This document shows, in pieces, positions 59,008-64,000 of a stretch of 64,000 nt of DNA. This DNA is from Methylopila capsulata (GTDB taxonomy: Bacteria; Pseudomonadota; Alphaproteobacteria; Rhizobiales; Methylopilaceae). The translations under genes and the position numbers were made by a program. Under the pieces are notes generated by a model. The model saw nothing but the letters and a program-made list of their open reading frames with translations, ran no database searches and had not been told where the DNA came from. The DNA lies in assembly GCF_016907975.1 (NCBI RefSeq), contig NZ_JAFBCY010000004.1, forward strand, positions 372,001 to 436,000, in the 5' to 3' direction. Positions within the stretch are counted from its first letter, which is position 1. Each line of letters starts with the position of its first letter.

Positions 59008-59138
59008 GGGCCGGCCGGGCTTTGTCGCCCTGGCGCTCAGGGGACGCCGAGAACCCGACCAGCACGCGACGCTCGCGAGCCCGCTGACGGCCACATCAGA
59101 GCCGGCGGAGCCGCCCGGATCCCGAAGGACCTTTCCCG

Positions 59139-60689
59139 ATGACCGCATCCACCGACCGGATCGTCATTTTCGACACCACGCTGCGCGACGGCGAACAGTG
59201 CCCCGGCGCCACCATGACGTTCGAGGAGAAGCTCGACGTCGCCCATCTGCTCGACCGGATGGGCGTCGACGTCATCGAGGCGGGCTTCCCGATCGCGTCG
59301 AACGGCGACTTCGAGGCGGTGGCCGAGATCGCTCGGCGCACCGAGACCGCGATCGTCGCGGGCCTCGCCCGGGCAATCCCCGCGGACATCGCCCGTTGCG
59401 GCGAGGCGGTGCGCTTCGCCCGGCGTCCGCGGATCCACACCTTCGTCTCCACCTCGCCGATCCATCTCGCGCACCAGATGCGCAAGACGGAGGAGCAGGT
59501 GCTGGAGATAATCTCGGGCACCGTCGCCCAGGCGCGCAATCTCGTCGACGACGTCGAGTGGTCTGGGATGGACGCCACCCGCACGCCGATCGACTACCTC
59601 TGCCGGGCGGTCGAAGCCGCGATCCGGGCGGGCGCGACCACGATCAACCTGCCGGACACGGTCGGCTACGCCACGCCCGACGAGTACCGGAACATGTTCG
59701 TCCAGGTGCGCGAGCGGGTTCCCGGCGCAGACAAGGTGATCTTCTCCACCCATTGCCACGATGACCTGGGCCTTGCGGCAGCGAACTCGCTGGCGGGCGT
59801 CGCCGGCGGCGCGCGGCAGATCGAGTGCACCATCAACGGCATCGGCGAGCGGGCGGGCAACGCCGCGCTCGAGGAGATCGTCATGGCGCTGAAGGTGCGC
59901 CGGGACGCCATGCCCTATGAGACCGGCGTCGACTCGACCCTGTTGACGCGCGCCTCCCGCCTCGTATCGGCCGCCACCTCGTTCCCCGTGCAGTACAACA
60001 AGGCGATCGTCGGCAAGAACGCCTTCGCGCACGAAAGCGGCATCCACCAGGACGGCATGCTGAAGCATTCCGAGACCTACGAGATCATGACCCCGGCCTC
60101 GGTCGGCATGTCGAAGACCTCGCTGGTGATGGGCAAGCATTCCGGCCGCGCCGCCTTCAAGGACAAGCTCAAGGCCCTCGGCTACGAACTCGGCGAGAAC
60201 GCGCTGCAGGATGCGTTCGCCCGGTTCAAGGATCTCGCCGACCGCAAGAAGCACGTCTACGACGAAGACATCGAGGCCCTGGTCGACAACCAGATCGCGA
60301 GCGGAAACGATCGCATCAAGGTGCTCTCGCTGACCGTGATCGCCGGCACCATGGGGCCGCAGTCGGCGACGCTGACGCTCGACATCGACGGCGTGCACAC
60401 CACGGTGCAGGCGGTCGGCAACGGGCCGGTGGACGCGATCTTCAACGCCATCCAGCGCGTGGTCCCGCATGAGGCGCAGCTCGCGCTCTACCAGGTCCAC
60501 GCGGTGACCGAGGGCACCGACGCCCAGGCCGAGGTCTCGGTGCGGCTGGAGGAGGGCGACAAAATGGTGACCGGCCGCGGGGCCGATCCGGACACGCTCG
60601 TCGCCTCCGCCCGCGCCTATGTGGCGGCGCTGAACAAGCTCGCGACCAAGCGCGTCAGTCTGAACGCCCAGGCCGCCATCCGCGCCTGA
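59139..60689 (+). CDS. leuA: 2-isopropylmalate synthase
   Basis: 516 residues, long LeuA type 1. [20 protein letters not shown] is the catalytic start with the metal-binding Asp, followed by [18 protein letters not shown] and the HxH ligand [17 protein letters not shown]. The C-terminal regulatory domain (about 395-516, [33 protein letters not shown]) binds leucine. It condenses 2-oxoisovalerate with acetyl-CoA, the first committed step to leucine. It is preceded by the candidate leader peptide and 11-bp repeats and followed by a terminator. Confidence 0.97.
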   Translation: MTASTDRIVIFDTTLRDGEQCPGATMTFEEKLDVAHLLDRMGVDVIEAGFPIASNGDFEAVAEIARRTETAIVAGLARAIPADIARCGEAVRFARRPRIHTFVSTSPIHLAHQMRKTEEQVLEIISGTVAQARNLVDDVEWSGMDATRTPIDYLCRAVEAAIRAGATTINLPDTVGYATPDEYRNMFVQVRERVPGADKVIFSTHCHDDLGLAAANSLAGVAGGARQIECTINGIGERAGNAALEEIVMALKVRRDAMPYETGVDSTLLTRASRLVSAATSFPVQYNKAIVGKNAFAHESGIHQDGMLKHSETYEIMTPASVGMSKTSLVMGKHSGRAAFKDKLKALGYELGENALQDAFARFKDLADRKKHVYDEDIEALVDNQIASGNDRIKVLSLTVIAGTMGPQSATLTLDIDGVHTTVQAVGNGPVDAIFNAIQRVVPHEAQLALYQVHAVTEGTDAQAEVSVRLEEGDKMVTGRGADPDTLVASARAYVAALNKLATKRVSLNAQAAIRA

Positions 60690-60713
60690 GCACGGGCATA
60701 CCAAGAACTGCTT

Positions 60714-60740
60714 AGAGGCCGCCGCGAGGCGGCCTCTTTT
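60714..60740 (+). terminator. Rho-independent terminator of leuA
   Basis: AGAGGCCGCC (60714-60723), loop GCGA, GGCGGCCTCT (60728-60737), then TTT. A 10-bp perfect stem 24 bases after the stop. Confidence 0.9.
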
Positions 60741-60976
60741 CGTTCAGCCTCTTGGCATTCGGGCGACGACGAGCGATCGTGGAGCCGCCGATCACGGGCT
60801 TGCGTTCATGGTGCGCCGCCGCAATCTCGCCTTGATCGGTTGCGTTCGACTTAAGCATCATCGATAAGCGAACAGCCCATCAAGACGCGTAACGCGCGGA
60901 TCGGGAAGAGCTACGGGGACGCTCCGCTCAGAGGCGGACGATCGACCGTCACACGGGCGTGAGGAGGGAAAATCCT
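60741..60976. promoter_or_regulatory. Upstream region of the tctCBA genes
   Basis: About 235 bases between the leuA terminator and tctC. It contains no frame with a ribosome site apart from GGAGGG just before tctC. The moderately AT-rich patch GACTTAAGCATCATCGATAAG (split around 60850-60870) is the best place for a promoter. Confidence 0.35.
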
Positions 60977-61948
60977 ATGTTCAAGTCGCTTGCCGCCGCG
61001 GTTGCGGCCTTCGGGGTGCTGACGGGCGGCGCCGCCGCCGAGACTTATCCGTCCCGCGTCATCACCATGATCGTGCCGTTCTCCGCCGGCGGGCCGACCG
61101 ACACGGTCAGCCGCCTCGTGGCGGAGGCCATGAGCAAGGATCTCGGCCAGCAGATCGTGATCGAGAACGTCGGCGGCGCCGGCGGCACGCTCGGCGCGGG
61201 TCGCGTCGCCAAGGCCGATCCCGACGGCTACACGCTGCTGCTCCACCACATCGGCATGTCGACGAGCGCGTCGCTCTACCGCAAGCTGCCCTACGACACG
61301 CTGAACGCGTTCGAGTACGTCGGCCTCGTCACCGACGTGCCGATGACCATCGTCGCCCGCGCCAATTTCGAGCCGGCCGACATGAAGGCGCTCGTCGAGT
61401 ACGCGAAGGCCAACAAGGACAAGGTGACCTACGCCAACGCCGGCATCGGCGCGGCGTCGCACCTCTGCGGCATGCTGTTCATGTCGAAGATCGAGACCCC
61501 GCTCACGACCGTGCCGTACAAGGGCACCGGTCCCGCGATGACGGACCTCGTGGGCGGCCAGGTCGACCTGATGTGCGACCAGACCACCAACACGACGAAC
61601 CAGATCAAGGGCGGCAAGATCAAGGCCTACGCCACCACGACCAAGGAGCGCCTCGCTGCGCTGCCGGACGTGCCGACCGCGGCCGAAGGCGGGCTGACCG
61701 ACTTCGAGGTCGGCATCTGGCACGGGATCTACGCCCCCAAGGGCACCTCGCCGGAAATCGTCGCCAAGCTGTCGGCCTCGCTCCAGAAGGCGCTGAAGGA
61801 TCCGAACGTCGTCAAGCGCTTCGCCGACCTCGGAACCGTCCCGTCGCCGGACGCCGACGCCACGCCGGAGGCGCTGAAGGCCAAGCTGACCTCCGAGATC
61901 GCCCGCTGGGCGCCCGTGATCAAATCCGCCGGCGTCTACGCCGACTGA
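60977..61948 (+). CDS. tctC: Tripartite tricarboxylate transporter solute-binding protein
   Basis: 323 residues with a signal peptide (about 1-20, cleavage after GGAAA). The mature protein begins ETYPSRVITMIVPFSAGGPTDTVSR, the Bug/TctC signature. GQQIVIENVGGAGGTLGAGR and PYKGTGPAMTDLVGGQVDLM form the ligand-binding loops. It binds a carboxylate (citrate-like or aromatic acid; identity not shown) in the periplasm and gives it to TctAB. ATG 60977 follows GGAGGG; the six codons upstream are an alternative. Confidence 0.94.
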   Translation: MFKSLAAAVAAFGVLTGGAAAETYPSRVITMIVPFSAGGPTDTVSRLVAEAMSKDLGQQIVIENVGGAGGTLGAGRVAKADPDGYTLLLHHIGMSTSASLYRKLPYDTLNAFEYVGLVTDVPMTIVARANFEPADMKALVEYAKANKDKVTYANAGIGAASHLCGMLFMSKIETPLTTVPYKGTGPAMTDLVGGQVDLMCDQTTNTTNQIKGGKIKAYATTTKERLAALPDVPTAAEGGLTDFEVGIWHGIYAPKGTSPEIVAKLSASLQKALKDPNVVKRFADLGTVPSPDADATPEALKAKLTSEIARWAPVIKSAGVYAD

Positions 61949-62046
61949 CCCTCTCTGGAGCCGGGAGCGGCGGGGCGACCCGCCGCTCCCGTTCTATTCG
62001 GCGCCCGCTTCAGGCGGGTCGACGCGTTCGTTCCCGAGGCCACTTC

Positions 62047-62499
62047 ATGCAAATCAACACACGTGACGCCGCGGCCGGCGTCATCTTCATCGTGATCGCC
62101 GGGCTGTTCGCGCTCGGCACGCAAGAGCTGACGATCGGCACCGCGCTGCGGATGGGCCCCGGCTACTTCCCGCTGGTGCTAGCAGGCGTGCTTGGATTGA
62201 TCGGCTTCATCACCCTCTTCAAGGCGGTCGGCAAGGCGCCGTCGCCGATGACCGGCGTGCCGTGGCGGGGCCTGATCCTGATCCTGGGCGCGCCGGTCGT
62301 GTTCGGCCTCACGCTCCGGGGCCTCGGCCTCGGGCCTGCGACCGCGCTCGTGGTCGCGATCTCCGCTTTCGCCAGCCGACGCGCCACGCTCGTCATGGCC
62401 GCCTCGCTGACCGTCGGGCTGACGATTTTCTGCGTTCTGGTGTTCAGCTTTGGCCTTGGGTTGCCGGTCCCGCGGATCGGCCCCTGGCTCACCTTTTAA
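62047..62499 (+). CDS. tctB: Tripartite tricarboxylate transporter small membrane subunit
   Basis: 150 residues with four hydrophobic helices: GVIFIVIAGLFALGTQEL, GPGYFPLVLAGVLGLIGFITLF, LILILGAPVVFGLTLRGLG, and LTVGLTIFCVLVFSFGLGLP. The MGPGYFP motif is typical of TctB. The position between tctC and tctA, with 12 bases to the latter, confirms it. Start at ATG 62047; the frame upstream overlaps tctC. Confidence 0.93.
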   Translation: MQINTRDAAAGVIFIVIAGLFALGTQELTIGTALRMGPGYFPLVLAGVLGLIGFITLFKAVGKAPSPMTGVPWRGLILILGAPVVFGLTLRGLGLGPATALVVAISAFASRRATLVMAASLTVGLTIFCVLVFSFGLGLPVPRIGPWLTF

Positions 62500-62511
62500 A
62501 GCGAGGCTGAG

Positions 62512-64000
62512 ATGGAGATCCTTCAGAATCTCGGGCTTGGCCTCGCGACCGCCGCGGAGCCTGTCAATCTTCTGTTCTGCTTCATCGGCGTTCTGCTCGG
62601 CACGCTGATCGGCGTGCTGCCGGGCATCGGCCCGACGGCGACCATCGCGATGCTGCTGCCGATCACCTTCGGTTTCGAGCCGGCGACGTCGCTGATCATG
62701 CTTTCCGGCATCTACTACGGCGCGCAGTACGGCGGCTCGACCACGGCGATCCTGATCAACCTGCCGGGCGAGAGCTCGTCGGCGGTGACCGCGATCGACG
62801 GCTACCAGATGGCGAAGCAGGGCAGGGCGGGTCCGGCGCTTGCGACCGCCGCGCTTGGCTCGTTCTTCGCCGGCACGGTGGCGACGGTGCTGATCGCGCT
62901 GTTCGCGCCGCCGCTCACCGAGGTCGCGCTGAAGTTCGGCCCGGCGGAGTACTTCTCGCTGCTGATGCTGGGCCTCGTGGCCTCGGTCGCGCTCGCGCAC
63001 GGCTCGGTCATCAAGGCGCTCGGCATGATCGTGATCGGGCTTCTGCTCGGTCTCATAGGGTCGGACGTCAACACCGGCGCGCAACGCTTTACGATGGGCT
63101 TCCTGGAGCTCGCCGACGGCGTCAACTTCGTCGCGGTGGCGGTCGGCGTGTTCGGCATCGCCGAGATCCTGCGCAACCTCGAGGACGAGAGCGACCGCGA
63201 GGTGATGGTGAAGAAGGTCACGGGCCTCTTCCCAAGCAAGGAGGACTTCAAGGCGGCCTGGGCGCCCGTCGTGCGCGGCACGGCGCTGGGCTCCATCCTG
63301 GGCATCCTGCCGGGCGGCGGCGCGGTGCTGTCGTCGTTTGCGGCCTACACCGTCGAGAAGCGCATCTCGAAGACGCCGGAACGCTTCGGCAAGGGCGCGA
63401 TCGAGGGCGTGGCGGCCCCGGAAGCCGCGAACAACGCCGGCGCGCAGACCTCGTTCATCCCGATGCTGACGCTCGGCATCCCGGCGAACCCGGTGATGGC
63501 GCTGATGATCGGCGCGATGATCATCCAGGGCATCCAGCCCGGGCCGAACGTCGCGGTGGAGAAGCCGGAGCTGTTCTGGGGCGTCATCGCCTCGATGTGG
63601 ATCGGCAACCTGATGCTGGTGCTGCTGAACCTGCCGCTGATCGGGCTGTGGGTGCGGCTGCTGACGGTGCCCTACACGGTGCTGTTCCCGGCGATTCTCG
63701 CCTTCTGCTGCATCGGCGTCTACAGCGTGAACTCGAACGCGTTCGACCTCTATGCGGTGGCCGCCTTCGGCCTGCTCGGCTACGTGCTGGTGAAGCTCGA
63801 ATGCGAGCCGGCGCCCCTGCTGCTCGGCTTCGTGCTCGGGCCCATGCTGGAGGAGAACCTGCGCCGCGCGATGACCATTTTCCGCGGCGATCCAACGGTG
63901 TTCTTCACCCGTCCCCTGAGCGCGGGCCTGCTCATCGTGGCGGTTCTCGTGCTCGTCGTCGTCTTCCTCCCCTCCGTGCGCAAAAAGCGCGACGAGGTTT
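62512..64000 (+). CDS. tctA: Tripartite tricarboxylate transporter large membrane subunit (3' end cut)
   Basis: Open from ATG 62512 to the window end without a stop, 496 codons, close to the family's full length of about 500. The TctA signature is GVLPGIGPTATIAMLLPITF, then GIYYGAQYGGSTTAILINLP; later GILPGGGAVLSSFAAYTVEK and the proline-rich ML-TLGIPANPVMALMIG repeat the pattern. Ten to twelve hydrophobic helices. It is the transport channel working with TctB and TctC. The last readable residues (RKKRDE) suggest only a few codons are missing. Confidence 0.95.
   Translation, partial: MEILQNLGLGLATAAEPVNLLFCFIGVLLGTLIGVLPGIGPTATIAMLLPITFGFEPATSLIMLSGIYYGAQYGGSTTAILINLPGESSSAVTAIDGYQMAKQGRAGPALATAALGSFFAGTVATVLIALFAPPLTEVALKFGPAEYFSLLMLGLVASVALAHGSVIKALGMIVIGLLLGLIGSDVNTGAQRFTMGFLELADGVNFVAVAVGVFGIAEILRNLEDESDREVMVKKVTGLFPSKEDFKAAWAPVVRGTALGSILGILPGGGAVLSSFAAYTVEKRISKTPERFGKGAIEGVAAPEAANNAGAQTSFIPMLTLGIPANPVMALMIGAMIIQGIQPGPNVAVEKPELFWGVIASMWIGNLMLVLLNLPLIGLWVRLLTVPYTVLFPAILAFCCIGVYSVNSNAFDLYAVAAFGLLGYVLVKLECEPAPLLLGFVLGPMLEENLRRAMTIFRGDPTVFFTRPLSAGLLIVAVLVLVVVFLPSVRKKRDEV

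Overview
The window reads as a high-GC chromosomal segment of an alphaproteobacterium of the order Hyphomicrobiales (Rhizobiales), probably a methylotroph related to Methylopila, Hansschlegelia or Methylobacterium. The reasons are a circularly permuted tmRNA, the neighbourhood sspB/fumC/DUF4169/ribbon-helix-helix, one EcfG-type general stress promoter, a sigma-54 promoter before glnB, and a MxaG-type cytochrome cL, the electron acceptor of methanol dehydrogenase. Genus is an inference; no rRNA is present. Most of the window is core metabolism and proteostasis.

Layout. 1-4.9 kb is the most accessory-like part: the 3' end of a GMC oxidoreductase, a small Tat-exported protein, a haem peroxidase, an isolated mxaG, a broken copy of the small Tat protein, and a lower-GC beta-helix protein. 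5-8.6 kb: glnB-glnA (nitrogen control) and the NAD(P)HX repair fusion. 8.7-17.4 kb: tRNA-Leu, tig-clpP-clpX-lon-hup, tRNA-Val and a second-type glutamyl-tRNA synthetase. 17.4-25.7 kb, mostly minus strand: aminopeptidase P, prmA, a SHOCT protein, uvrD, a stress-regulated DUF1236 protein, a thioesterase and a DHFR-like reductase. 25.8-33.6 kb: a D-lactate/glycolate-type dehydrogenase, a large AsmA protein, then fumC and sspB with two small companions. 33.6-34 kb: permuted ssrA. 34-42.5 kb: a chemoreceptor, thyA, GNAT, a secreted protein, folA, hflK-hflC-DUF2065-degP. 42.5-50.2 kb: a mini PAS/MCP protein, serB, miaA, an aminotransferase, a glutamine amidotransferase, an MsrQ-like membrane protein and a diguanylate cyclase. 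50.3-60.7 kb: branched-chain amino acid synthesis (ilvB, ilvH, ilvC, leuA) with two candidate leader-peptide attenuators, interrupted by a tetR with a 41-bp palindrome at its start and by araC, dedA, pdxY and phzF. 61-64 kb: a tripartite tricarboxylate transporter tctC-tctB-tctA, cut by the window end.

How they work together. ClpP, ClpX, Lon, trigger factor, HflKC, DegP, SspB and tmRNA form a nearly complete protein quality-control set: tmRNA adds the tag ANDNYAPVAQAA, SspB delivers tagged chains, and ClpXP degrades them. GlnB and GlnA set nitrogen assimilation. The ilv/leu genes carry leader ORFs rich in their own end-product codons, consistent with ribosome-mediated attenuation.

No CRISPR array, prophage, transposase or obvious defence island was seen. 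The most useful non-gene observations are the duplicated gene fragment around the mxaG/peroxidase segment, the two leader peptides, the TetR palindrome, the paired REP-like element between ilvB and ilvH, the helically phased 11-bp repeats before leuA, and the single sigma-54 and EcfG promoters.
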